The position numbers and the translations under genes are program-made. Positions 17,494 through 24,599 of a stretch of 32,229 nucleotides of DNA are shown here, one piece after another. Origin of the DNA: Bacteroides faecichinchillae JCM 17102 (GTDB lineage: Bacteria > Bacteroidota > Bacteroidia > Bacteroidales > Bacteroidaceae); contig NZ_BAKK01000046.1 of the NCBI RefSeq assembly GCF_000614145.1, positions 1-32,229 of the forward strand, read 5' to 3'. The notes under the pieces are model-generated. The model did not search any database, was not told the origin of the DNA, and saw only the letters and a list, made by a program, of their open reading frames with translations. How positions within the stretch are numbered: position 1 is the stretch's first letter; each line of letters opens with the position of its first letter.

Positions 17494-17529
17494 TTTGGAT
17501 AGAGTTTCCTCAATCCAAATGCAAAATTA
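17494..17529 (-). promoter_or_regulatory. Candidate cargo promoter -7 box with hairpin at the start point
   Basis: On the minus strand TAATTTTG (17522-17529) fits TAnnTTTG. Just downstream, near the expected start point, ATCCAAA (17513-17519) and TTTGGAT (17494-17500) form an inverted repeat that could be an operator or a 5' hairpin. No clean -33 box is visible. The remainder of the 17246-17617 gap has no gene. Confidence 0.35.
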
Positions 17530-17617
17530 CAAAAATAAATTGGAAAAACACACTCCTTTATCTAAGAAAAGTTAGGTAACATGCAAAATATAAACAACTT
17601 TCTTGTTTTTTCTTAAT

Positions 17618-18400
17618 TTATTTGCTTCGATTCTTGGATTCCTTTCTAACGGCTTTGACCTGTTCCCAGAATATGGTCAAAGTCGAATCTGCACCGACCG
17701 TTTCTGTCAGTTTCTCGTAAGCCCCGACGGTCACCGCCAGTTCTGGGTGTAGTTCATTGAGCATGACCGTGGTCACTTGGTGCTTGTCTGCAACCGTCCT
17801 TAACCGCCTGTTTTCTTCCCGGTATTCATGCCATCGTACCCAACTGATAGCAAACAGGGCAAAGAATACAAGTGTACAGCCTATGCCAGTCCATGCGTAA
17901 GGATTCTTGTGCCAGCCATCGGGAACTTTGCTCCATAACTGCCTTATTGTATTTAACGCTTTATTCCGGCGAATTGCCTGCCACAGTTCCCGCATAATAT
18001 CTTGTTTTGACTGCACCTTTTCCGATGCCTGACTGTCATTCTCTATATGATTTGTCAGCAACTCCAGTATCTTGTTGAGCTGTTCCTTAATAGTGGGAAC
18101 ACCATGCTTGCGCATATCCTTCTCGTTGGCTTCGGTATATAACCGCAGACTTGCTACCGTTTCATCACCTATTGATTGCTTGTATTCCTCGATGGCTTCC
18201 TTGCTTCCGAAAATGGCATTGACATTTTCCGGTGCATTGCCATTGAAGAACTGTATAACAGGCTCCAGTTTCGCTTCCAGCCTTTTCAATGTCTCGTCCT
18301 TGTCCGGGCTGTCCTTTGCATCCAGTTTCTTTTTGATTGCCTCGATGTCCTCCGCCAATGCCCCGATAAGGTCGGCTATGTTCTGTAAGTTGTCTTTCAT
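17618..18400 (-). CDS. Membrane-anchored mobilization protein
   Basis: A 260-residue protein that overlaps the end of the relaxase gene by four bases (ATGA), as auxiliary mob genes of Bacteroides elements often do. Residues 1-130 are helical and probably coiled coil (EDIEAIKKKLDAK, TLKRLEAKLEPVI). One transmembrane helix lies at about 170-190 (YAWTGIGCTLVFFALFAISW), followed by a charged region (RWHEYREENRRLR). It would tether the relaxosome to the inner membrane or to the helper element's coupling protein. No catalytic motif is seen. It is the last gene of the mob operon; 372 bases separate it from the cargo. The specific name used in other elements (MobB-like) is uncertain. Confidence 0.7.
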   Translation of the reverse strand: MKDNLQNIADLIGALAEDIEAIKKKLDAKDSPDKDETLKRLEAKLEPVIQFFNGNAPENVNAIFGSKEAIEEYKQSIGDETVASLRLYTEANEKDMRKHGVPTIKEQLNKILELLTNHIENDSQASEKVQSKQDIMRELWQAIRRNKALNTIRQLWSKVPDGWHKNPYAWTGIGCTLVFFALFAISWVRWHEYREENRRLRTVADKHQVTTVMLNELHPELAVTVGAYEKLTETVGADSTLTIFWEQVKAVRKESKNRSK

Positions 18401-19464
18401 CTTCCTCTCTTTTTTGGTTTATATTTGTTCTTCTCATTGTCGTTATCGCCCCAGCCGCTTTCGTTTCCTCCACCGCCTCCGCCGGATGAAACCTTGGCTT
18501 GGTGCGGCTGTACGCACAGCTCCATGAGTGCGCCGATGGTTACTTGAACGATGTTCGAGCCGGATTCAGCAGGATTGCCACCGTTGCCGTCCGCTTCCGC
18601 TCCGGTCAGTGACGGCTGTCCTATAAAAGTACCTGCCGCATAGCTGCCTGATGCTACATCCTGCCGGGTCGGCTGTGTCCGTCCGTCAAAGCCGCTGCCC
18701 GGTACACGGGGTTGCCATTCCAGCCCCTCGGCAATACGGCTTCCGAACAGCCTGTCCAGCTTATAAAAACTCATGCTCCGATCTATCCGTGAGCCGCTGA
18801 ACGAGGTTTCATCTTTCGTGAACGACACTCCGATGATTTTACCTTCATTTCTATTGTATTTGAAATTCGCTCCGATGCCTTGTTTTGCCAACCTATCACA
18901 CAAATCCGACCAGCAGTTACAATAGGGTAATGCCGCCTTGATAGCGTCATAGATTTGGTATTTCACCTTGTCCTTCCCACGCAGGCGGTCACGTTTCACG
19001 TTCATCTTACCCTTGGAGAAGTGCAGCCCGTATTCCCTCGTGAGAGCCTTGCATACCTTCACGTTTCGCACATCATCGTTGCTGTCGCTGACGGTCTTCC
19101 CGTCATTGTCCACCCTGTTCGCCACGATGTGCAGATGCTGGTGTTCCCTGTCGGTATGGCGGCTCACTATATATTGGGTGTTCACAATGCCCATGCGCCG
19201 CATATACTCACGGGCGATTTCGACCATCAGAGCATCTGTCAGCTTGGGTGCGTCCTCGTGTGCGAAGTCCAGCGAGATATGATACACCGGATTTTTCAGT
19301 TTGCGCCCCGGCTTGTCGTCCGCCTGTCCCTGCATACTCCTTGCGATGGTGGTGTTGTCATCAAGTCTCACGTCCTTGCTGTCTATGAGCCGTGCCTTCT
19401 TCGGGTTGTTCACGTAGTTCACCACTCTGGCAAAACTTGCCCGTTTCTTCAAGTCGCCCATCAT
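18397..19464 (-). CDS. mobA: Relaxase / mobilization nuclease (MOBP-like)
   Basis: A 355-residue relaxase that would nick oriT and stay bound to the transferred strand. The metal-binding histidine cluster is visible in RHTDREHQHLHIVANRV (His103, His108, His110, His112, Asn116), the pattern of the relaxase/mobilization nuclease family PF03432. Tyr17 in RVVNYV is the likely nicking tyrosine. The C-terminal third (from about residue 240) is low-complexity and Gly-rich (SSGGGGGGNESG), a probable linker or tail. The start codons ATGATG overlap the MobC-like stop, and its own end overlaps the membrane Mob gene, so three mob genes are translated as one unit. The candidate oriT lies just upstream of mobC at 19843-19949. 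GC-rich compared with the host. Confidence 0.9.
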   Translation of the reverse strand: MMGDLKKRASFARVVNYVNNPKKARLIDSKDVRLDDNTTIARSMQGQADDKPGRKLKNPVYHISLDFAHEDAPKLTDALMVEIAREYMRRMGIVNTQYIVSRHTDREHQHLHIVANRVDNDGKTVSDSNDDVRNVKVCKALTREYGLHFSKGKMNVKRDRLRGKDKVKYQIYDAIKAALPYCNCWSDLCDRLAKQGIGANFKYNRNEGKIIGVSFTKDETSFSGSRIDRSMSFYKLDRLFGSRIAEGLEWQPRVPGSGFDGRTQPTRQDVASGSYAAGTFIGQPSLTGAEADGNGGNPAESGSNIVQVTIGALMELCVQPHQAKVSSGGGGGGNESGWGDNDNEKNKYKPKKRGR

Positions 19465-19811
19465 ATCCTCTCAATGATTTTATTGAACTCGTCCAGCAAG
19501 TTTATGATTTTGCCTTTCAAAAGAGAAAAGCCCTGTTGGTGTGCCAGCTTCGCCAGTTGGTTCAGGTTGTTGCATCCTCCTTCCAGCATCCTTATTTGCC
19601 TCCTGTCCTCCTGTGTCCGTGCCGCCTCGACTTTTCCTTGCAGCAACAGTTCGCGCAGGAAGTGCGACGGCTTCTTCCCGGCATCGGCTATCCGTTTCAT
19701 GACCGCCTTCCACTCGGCAAGTGTGAGCCGTGTGGATATGGTCTTTGTCCGAGCCTTGCCCTTTGCGGATTTTGGTCTGCCGCCTTTATGTGAATTTTCG
19801 TTGTCTGTCAT
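19461..19811 (-). CDS. mobC: MobC-like relaxosome accessory protein
   Basis: A 116-residue basic protein. The basic N-terminus (KGGRPKSAKGKARTK) is followed by a strand and helices of the ribbon-helix-helix type (TISTRLTLAEWKAVMKRIADAG), then the MobC-family segment GCNNLNQLAKLAHQQG near residue 80. The family binds near oriT and helps the relaxase melt or recognise the nick site. It is the first gene of the mob operon, directly beside the hairpin-rich candidate oriT, and its stop overlaps the relaxase start. Confident in family from position and motif together. Confidence 0.85.
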   Translation of the reverse strand: MTDNENSHKGGRPKSAKGKARTKTISTRLTLAEWKAVMKRIADAGKKPSHFLRELLLQGKVEAARTQEDRRQIRMLEGGCNNLNQLAKLAHQQGFSLLKGKIINLLDEFNKIIERI

Positions 19812-19842
19812 ACGCCTGTTGTTATCGGTTATAATTGGGATG

Positions 19843-19949
19843 ATGTTTTAGGGCTGAGATTGGGGCTTAGCCGTTTCCGGTGTGACCGGGTCGCCGCTTG
19901 CGGCGTGGTTTTCGTGGACGAAAACATAAACTTGCCAGCCCTAAAACAT
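19843..19949. other. Candidate origin of transfer (oriT), hairpin-rich
   Basis: Outer arms ATGTTTTAGGGCTG (19843-19856) and CAGCCCTAAAACAT (19936-19949) are a perfect 14-base inverted repeat 79 bases apart. Inside are three compact hairpins: CCGGT/ACCGG (19877-19889), CGCCGC/GCGGCG (19892-19905) and GTTTTCG/CGAAAAC (19908-19925). The position directly before mobC and the relaxase gene fits oriT. The nick site is not identified. Confidence 0.65.
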
Positions 19950-20067
19950 TCCCCTGTAAAAACGCCTCTCTCTGTCATGTCTGCCATTTACTTATAAGAG
20001 GTATTACCATCAAATGAGGTCTGTTCGCCCTGCACGGTTGGCAGTTCTCCCTCCGTATAAGTTGCGG

Positions 20068-20811
20068 TCAAGCCGTCATTTCCCGATAACGGTTGTTGGG
20101 TGATATTCGGTCTGTTTCTTCTTTCCCTCTTATCGCTTTTGCAAAGTTTTCGGCCTCCTGCTGCAAGTTGAAGATATAGCCGCCCTTGCCGAAATCGCTC
20201 CAATAGCCGTTGAAATCCCGTGCCGTCTGCACAAACTTCCGCTCTCCGGCAGCTTCAATTTCCTTTGAGAAAAGCACGGCAAAGATGGTCGATCCGCTTC
20301 TTGAATGTGTCCGGCTTTCGATGGAATACGGTTTGCTCTCACACTCCGGGGCGGTGACTTTGCCGTTATCCCCATCAACATTTTCCGAGGAAATTTGTGC
20401 GGAAATTGCGCTGTTTTCACTTGGACTTTTGTCCGGCTTGCTCTCCGGTTGCCGTTCATTATCTGTAGAAATTTCATCATCCTGCGGCTTTCGTCTGCGC
20501 TTCGGAGTATCTTTGGGTACAACAGCATCCATAAGCCACGATTGGATTTCGGAACGAAGAAAATAGAGTTTGTTGCCCTGTTTGCGATATGGAATCCTGT
20601 GTTCGGAAGTCATCGCATAGATGGTGGAAACGGACTTGCAGAGCATGGCAGACACGTCCTCAACTGTCATTATTTCCGGCAAGGGAGTGACGGCGGTTGA
20701 GGAAATGATCTGCTCGAACATTCCGGTCAGGCGGTCTATCTTCTCATGGAGTTCTGCCACCGACCGGGGTAGATTGTCAAAAGACAGGTGTGGATTTTCG
20801 CTTTCAGTCAT
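20068..20811 (-). CDS. Helix-turn-helix DNA-binding protein, 247 residues
   Basis: Residues 48-95 (MTVEDVSAMLCKSVSTIYAM, then RIPYRKQGNKLYFLRSEIQSWL) form the winged-helix layout of excisionase/MerR-type DNA-binding proteins. The middle is charged and low-complexity (about 100-165). The C-terminal part (FNGYWSDFGKGGYIFNLQQEAENFAKAI) is not recognised. It is the second gene of a two-gene operon, 33 bases behind the smaller helix-turn-helix gene. Paired proteins of this kind in Bacteroides mobile elements act as excision factors or regulators of mobilization; which applies here is not known. It ends about 120 bases before the candidate oriT and might also bind there. Confidence 0.78.
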   Translation of the reverse strand: MTESENPHLSFDNLPRSVAELHEKIDRLTGMFEQIISSTAVTPLPEIMTVEDVSAMLCKSVSTIYAMTSEHRIPYRKQGNKLYFLRSEIQSWLMDAVVPKDTPKRRRKPQDDEISTDNERQPESKPDKSPSENSAISAQISSENVDGDNGKVTAPECESKPYSIESRTHSRSGSTIFAVLFSKEIEAAGERKFVQTARDFNGYWSDFGKGGYIFNLQQEAENFAKAIRGKEETDRISPNNRYREMTA

Positions 20812-20844
20812 ATACGGATTGTGTCTGTGTTTGAAGAAAGGGAA

Positions 20845-21180
20845 CTAATCATTTTTGGCGAGATTACGCATGATGGTATGTGCTTCCTCTGAAATCTGCC
20901 CCTGTGAGGCGACAGGATTCTGCCTGAGCCATTTCAGGAGTTCGGACTTCTCAAAATACACCATCTTGTTGTTGGGCTTAAAGTACGGGATGACCTGATT
21001 GTGTGTCATTTTGTAGAGCGAACTTTTGGAAATGCCTAAGAACATGGCGGCTTCCTCCAGATTCAGAACCTCCTTTGAGGCGTAAACCACGTTCTTGACT
21101 CTCTCCAGCTCCTGTTTCAGTCCGTCCACCACCTTTCGGAGCAGGGCGGTTTCGTTCGGTTTTTGTTCTGTTTTACACAT
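20845..21180 (-). CDS. Excisionase-family helix-turn-helix protein, 111 residues
   Basis: A small DNA-binding protein. A coiled-coil-like N-terminus (LLRKVVDGLKQELERVK) precedes a typical excisionase winged helix at about 38-88 (NLEEAAMFLGISKSSLYKMT, NKMVYFEKSELLKWL). It is the first gene of its operon, with a full-consensus promoter at 21248-21279. The two palindromes at 21386-21409 and 21478-21501 lie upstream, between it and the right end of the element, and are natural candidate targets for this or the next gene product. Xis-like directional control of excision is the most likely role; it is inferred from family and position only. Confidence 0.82.
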   Translation of the reverse strand: MCKTEQKPNETALLRKVVDGLKQELERVKNVVYASKEVLNLEEAAMFLGISKSSLYKMTHNQVIPYFKPNNKMVYFEKSELLKWLRQNPVASQGQISEEAHTIMRNLAKND

Positions 21181-21247
21181 AGTCGTTATTTTATAATTTA
21201 ATTTGTTTTTTGTCGGTTGTGGTTGCTTCCGATTCGATTTGTCAGTG

Positions 21248-21279
21248 CAAAGTTAATGCGAAAAGAATCTGCAAACAAA
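21248..21279 (-). promoter_or_regulatory. Bacteroides-type promoter for the helix-turn-helix operon
   Basis: On the minus strand TTTG (21276-21279), 20 bases, TAACTTTG (21248-21255): full consensus with normal spacing. Start point near 21241, giving a leader of about 60 bases. Confidence 0.65.
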
Positions 21280-21385
21280 CACGCAAATCCTTGTTTAACA
21301 GTCTGTTTTGCGATGTATTATGGCAACATGGACAGTCTGTTTTATTCTTCCAATGTGTGCATTTTCGGCTTTTTCTGTCAGATGA

Positions 21386-21548
21386 TTATCTGGCAAGGAT
21401 GCCGGATAATTTTTGCAATATCTTGTTAATAGCAAAGGCGGCTAATCTGACAGGTAATTTGTAACTTTGCCACATATTTATCTGCCAGTGCTGCCAGATA
21501 ATTTTCGCTCATGAGAGAGGTAAGTCTGCTTCATCAAATGCCAGATAA
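21386..21548. repeat. Repeated palindromic operator sites near the right end
   Basis: TTATCTGGCA-N4-TGCCGGATAA (21386-21409) and TTATCTGCCA-N4-TGCCAGATAA (21478-21501) are the same palindrome with identical inner spacing, start to start 92 bases apart. Each is followed by TTTTTGC or TTTTCGC. A single half site TGCCAGATAA lies at 21539-21548. They occupy the otherwise gene-free 21181-21740 stretch. Confidence 0.65.
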
Positions 21549-21634
21549 ACGGCATAGGTTAAAAATGGTGAATTAACATATCATACTCTCAGAGTTTGAT
21601 TTTAACTGGCTGAACATATACGTCAAATACACGC

Positions 21635-21674
21635 GCAACATTTTATGATATTTTTGTTGCAGCTTTGTTGCGTA
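21635..21674 (+). repeat. Right arm-type repeat (likely integrase sites)
   Basis: GCAACA, ATGATATTTT, TGTTGC and TTTGTTGCGTA in the same order and orientation as 12027-12067, differing at a few positions and one indel. It lies about 60 bases inside the right core repeat. Confidence 0.65.
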
Positions 21675-21735
21675 AGCCTTAAACGATTTAATATAATATC
21701 TGATATACAATTAGTTATAAAATATCGTGATATTA

Positions 21736-21740
21736 CGAAG
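21736..21740. repeat. attR core repeat CGAAG
   Basis: Second copy of CGAAG, preceded by element sequence ATATTA and followed by host sequence AAGAGCATTAC, which reads on in the frame of the split CNNM gene. Confidence 0.8.
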
Positions 21741-22324
21741 AAGAGCATTACAGTAAATATCTGTTAGTGGACGAACGAAAAGATGAAATTATCGGTGTTG
21801 TATCCGTTAAAGATATTATTTTGATGGTAGGCAATAAAAAGGTCTTCAACTTATGTGAAATAGCTCGTCCTCCATTGTTTATTCCAGAAAGTTTATATGC
21901 AAATAAAATTTTAGAGCTATTCAAGAAGAACAAAAATAAGTTCGGAGTTGTTGTAAACGAGTATGGTAGTACGGAAGGTATTATTACCTTGCACGATCTG
22001 ACTGAAAGTATTTTCGGAGACATTCTTGAAGAAGATGATACGGAAGAAGAAGATATCGTCAGAAGACAAGACGGTTCGATGTTGGTGGAAGCCTCTATGA
22101 ACATTAAGGACTTCATGGAAGAGATGGGAATTTTATCTTATGAAGACCTGGAAGACGAAGACTTTACTACTCTTGGTGGATTGGCAATGTTTTTAATAGG
22201 ACGTATCCCGAAAGCCGGAGATATCTTTACCTACCAGAATCTGCAATTTGAAATAGTGGATATGGACCGTGGCCGAGTAGACAAACTGCTGGTCATCAAA
22301 CGGGAAGATGAAAAGGATATTTAA
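21741..22324 (+). pseudogene. CNNM/CBS/CorC membrane protein, 3' part (split by insertion)
   Basis: The remaining 194 codons and stop of the gene begun at 11201. In the joined frame it begins EEHYSKYLLVDERKDE, completing the first CBS domain; the second CBS domain follows (FGVVVNEYGSTEGIITLHDL) and then the CorC/HlyC C-terminal domain (FTTLGGLAMFLIGRIPKAGD, FEIVDMDRGRVDKLLV). There is no proper start codon here; a GTG at 21767 is only a Val codon of the old frame. If translated, it would be a soluble CBS-CorC fragment. Excision of the element at CGAAG would restore a 431-residue protein, so the damage is reversible. Confidence 0.9.
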
Positions 22325-22380
22325 AAACAATAAACCGAGCACTAGCTCACTATATTTATATTAACTTAAAGCACTTAACG

Positions 22381-22857
22381 ATGAAAAAAGTAATTATGTT
22401 AGCAGCTGTTGTAGCTGCTTTGGCATCTTGCCAGTCAAAAGCAAACAAAGCCGTAGAGGCAGAAGCAGACAGTCTTGCACTTGCAATGCCTCCGATCACA
22501 GAAGTGACGGAAGTTTTTGAAGGCACACTTCCTGCTGCTGACGGTCCGGGTATCGATTATGTACTGACTTTGAACGCTGCTACTGACGGGGTGGACACTG
22601 TTTACTCCCTGGATATGACTTACCTTGACGCAGAAGGAGAAGGAAAAGATAAAACCTTTACTTCGAAAGGTAAACAACAAACCGTTCATAAGATTGTGAA
22701 CAAACAGCCAAAGACTGCTATTAAATTGACTCCGCAGAACGGTGATGCTCCTATGTATTTTGTTATTGTCAATGACACAACCTTGCGTTTGGTAAATGAC
22801 AGTCTGCAAGAAGCTGTGAGCGATCTAAATTATGACATTATCAAAGTGAAACAATAA
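22381..22857 (+). CDS. NlpE-like lipoprotein
   Basis: A 158-residue lipoprotein (lipobox LASC, Cys17) of the NlpE N-terminal type. It has the segment FEGTLPAADGPGIDYVLTLN, the YSLDMTYLD strand, KTFTSKGK and the C-terminal FVIVNDTTLRLVN. In E. coli NlpE the corresponding ADCxGI holds a Cys used in metal or redox sensing; here it is ADGPGI, with Gly instead, so that function is probably absent. Small NlpE-like lipoproteins are common in Bacteroides, with unknown roles. It lies 56 bases behind the split CNNM gene, so before the insertion it may have been cotranscribed with it. A strong terminator follows. Confidence 0.82.
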   Translation: MKKVIMLAAVVAALASCQSKANKAVEAEADSLALAMPPITEVTEVFEGTLPAADGPGIDYVLTLNAATDGVDTVYSLDMTYLDAEGEGKDKTFTSKGKQQTVHKIVNKQPKTAIKLTPQNGDAPMYFVIVNDTTLRLVNDSLQEAVSDLNYDIIKVKQ

Positions 22858-22875
22858 ACCTAACCTTATAACAAT

Positions 22876-22919
22876 AAAAAAATGCTCTGCGAAGATTGAA
22901 TCTTGCAGAGCATTTTTTT
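22876..22919. terminator. Strong hairpin terminator after the NlpE-like gene
   Basis: ATGCTCTGC (22882-22890) pairs with GCAGAGCAT (22905-22913), with a further inner AAGATT/AATCTT pairing, an A run before and a T run after. It can act in both directions. Confidence 0.85.
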
Positions 22920-23552
22920 ACAAAAACAATTAATAGAATAGTCCGACATTTGTATCAGTTTGACACCTGTACTCCATTTGTCGAATTTAATTTATGAGAG
23001 AAATGTTTGGCAAACGAACAGCCAAACTTATTCATAAAGTATCAAAAATCACGCCAAACAGATAATCATATCATTATCAACATATTATCTAATTAAAGAA
23101 TAGAGAAAGCATGTGCATTTTCTCACATTTTAAGTGCTAAAACGCACAATAGCAGATTCTTTTCCTAACAATTCATCATTCTTTTCAGCCTTTCCATCTA
23201 TACGTTTTTAAAGGTCCATTTAATTATCATTTGTCACTTTTTCAACGTAAAGTTCTAATTATCAATAGTCAATTAGTGACAATAGTCTTTTTTCGCTTTT
23301 CTATTATCACTTTAAGTTCCACGATTAGTTACTTAATAATCTGATAACCAATCACAAATCATATAAATAATACTGTTTCCCACAAACCTCAAGAAAGAGT
23401 ATTTTTATCGAATATTCATGTTTTTAGTCTATTTTTCCTCTAATAAAACCGCTTTTCAAGGTTCTTTCGGCACAATATTAAGTAGATAAGCTAATAACAT
23501 TAATATGAAAACGAAGCTGTATTAATCTATTATATACGATGTATACTCTCGT
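22920..23552. other. AT-rich gap without a recognisable gene
   Basis: No reading frame of useful length or recognisable protein remnant was found on either strand. One long-loop inverted repeat, TTGTCACT (23231-23238) with AGTGACAA (23275-23282), is visible. No tRNA-like cloverleaf was seen. This begins the gene-poor island that runs to 24600. Confidence 0.5.
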
Positions 23553-23629
23553 TTCATGTACATGAAGCATTCGGATTTCGTACATGAACCAATAGTTCAC
23601 CTACGTGAAATGATGGGACTATGTACGAA
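23553..23629. repeat. Four GTAC-centred palindromes at 21-22 base spacing
   Basis: TTCATGTACATGAA (23553-23566, a perfect palindrome), TTCGTACATGAA (23577-23588), TTCACCTACGTGAA (23596-23609) and TATGTACGAA (23620-23629). Their centres fall at 23559.5, 23581.5, 23602.5 and 23624.5, spaced 22, 21 and 22 bases, about two helical turns. This places all copies on one face of the DNA, as expected for cooperative protein binding. Confidence 0.6.
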
Positions 23630-23706
23630 AAACGATCTGATACAACCTCAATAGTATATTGATCTTATAAGTAAAACAACTTAATAGACCGTTACTTTAT
23701 TATTAA

Positions 23707-23895
23707 CTTCGGTATTTCCCGAATAACAAGGCGCCTATATTATATATTGATCATTTGAGAATTGATGATATTGTAGATAAAATTAACGAATTGGACTTGA
23801 ATTCCGATGATCGTTTTAGATATAAAAGGAAGAAAAGCTTGCAGGATGGTAACGATAAACATGATGAAAAAGAGAATTCAAAAAGATTTTTGTAA
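23707..23895 (+). pseudogene. Unrecognised C-terminal gene remnant
   Basis: A 62-codon open frame between two stop codons with no start codon. It begins LRYFPNNKAPILYIDHL and ends in a basic, acidic tail (RYKRKKSLQ, DEKENSKRFL). The composition looks like protein, but I do not recognise the family. It may be the end of a gene whose 5' part was deleted, or chance. Confidence 0.25.
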
Positions 23896-24005
23896 AATAA
23901 AAGTAACCTAAAATATTTTCAAAACTCTTGAATCTTTCGTTTTTTTTATGAGTTTGTATCTGCTTTAAACGAACCATCTAACTCCGAATCATTAGTATGC
24001 CAATG

Positions 24006-24266
24006 CTATATTTTATACCATTTATCTTTGAATTCATCGTAAGTATACGAAATCAGACCTTTGGCAGGGTTGGGAACATATATTTTAGTCTTTGAAGTCT
24101 TATACACAACAATTAAATGGTCATCATTCCAACGGACAATACAAGAAAGGAGTTCATCAATAGAAGCGGTGACGGATATTGATCGCAGCCCTATTTTATC
24201 GGCTGCATAGCTAATGTCGTGAAATGAAACGCCTTCACGAGTAATACTGCATGTGTGATCTTTTTT
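24006..24266 (-). pseudogene. Remnant of a C39-peptidase bacteriocin exporter
   Basis: About 86 codons read on the minus strand to a TAG at 24006-24008. They match the middle of the peptidase C39 domain found at the start of bacteriocin ABC exporters: SITREGVSFHDISYAADKIG, then CIVRWNDDHLIVVYK with the catalytic His region, IYVPNPAKGL and YDEFKDKW. The N-terminal part with the catalytic Cys is absent, the usual Asp in DPA has become Asn, several residues before CIVRW are missing, and no transmembrane or ATPase domain follows the stop. The gene is clearly dead. Intact members cut double-glycine leaders and export the cargo; a double-glycine-leader gene lies 330 bases away on the other strand. 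Confidence 0.65.
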
Positions 24267-24333
24267 ATTGCAAAAAATCCCTTTTAAAATAGAAAAGAAA
24301 TTTTCAGACTATGTTTATGAACATACAAACAGA

Positions 24334-24365
24334 TTGACGAGATCTCAAAAAAATGTTTATATTTG
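24334..24365 (+). promoter_or_regulatory. Candidate promoter for the double-glycine-leader gene
   Basis: TTG (24334-24336), 21 bases, TATATTTG (24358-24365), which fits the Bacteroides consensus. It would give a leader of about 230 bases before the ATG at 24600; nothing else that I can support lies between them. Confidence 0.35.
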
Positions 24366-24599
24366 TATATCGCTGTCATTAGAGGTAGCAAGAAAAGATA
24401 AAATTCGTTCTCAAAAATGCTTTGTATATCGTGGTTTCGAAGATCTTAATTAGAAGTATCGCTACAAGATAGAGCATATGTAAACTAAGATACTTACTGA
24501 ACACAATTACAAATACATTTAAAAAGCAAATTATAAACAACTGAAAATAAGCCAAGAATAAATGTCTGGTAATGTTATTGGAGCTAAAAAATCAATATT

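Larger units (their letters stand above)
11908..21740. mobile_element. Integrative mobilizable element with AT-rich cargo
   Basis: About 9.8 kb inserted in a CNNM-family gene and flanked by the 5-base repeat CGAAG. Left to right: arm-type repeat, two tyrosine recombinase genes (+), a terminator, cargo lipoprotein and outer-membrane-like genes (-), a structured leader, mobilization genes (-), candidate oriT, two helix-turn-helix genes (-), palindromic operators, second arm-type repeat. It encodes a relaxase but no coupling ATPase or Tra proteins, so transfer would need a helper conjugative element. Backbone genes are clearly more GC-rich than the cargo and the host, suggesting a mosaic of separate origins. 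All its genes have intact frames. Boundaries are set by frame restoration in the host gene. Confidence 0.88.

Noticed and set aside
23231..23282. TTGTCACT/AGTGACAA inverted repeat as a terminator
   Set aside because: The loop is 36 bases, there is no T run after it and no gene ends nearby.
24268..24453. A 61-codon open frame on the + strand starting with TTG
   Set aside because: No ribosome binding site, no recognisable protein, and a better promoter reading lies inside it. Probably chance in AT-rich DNA.
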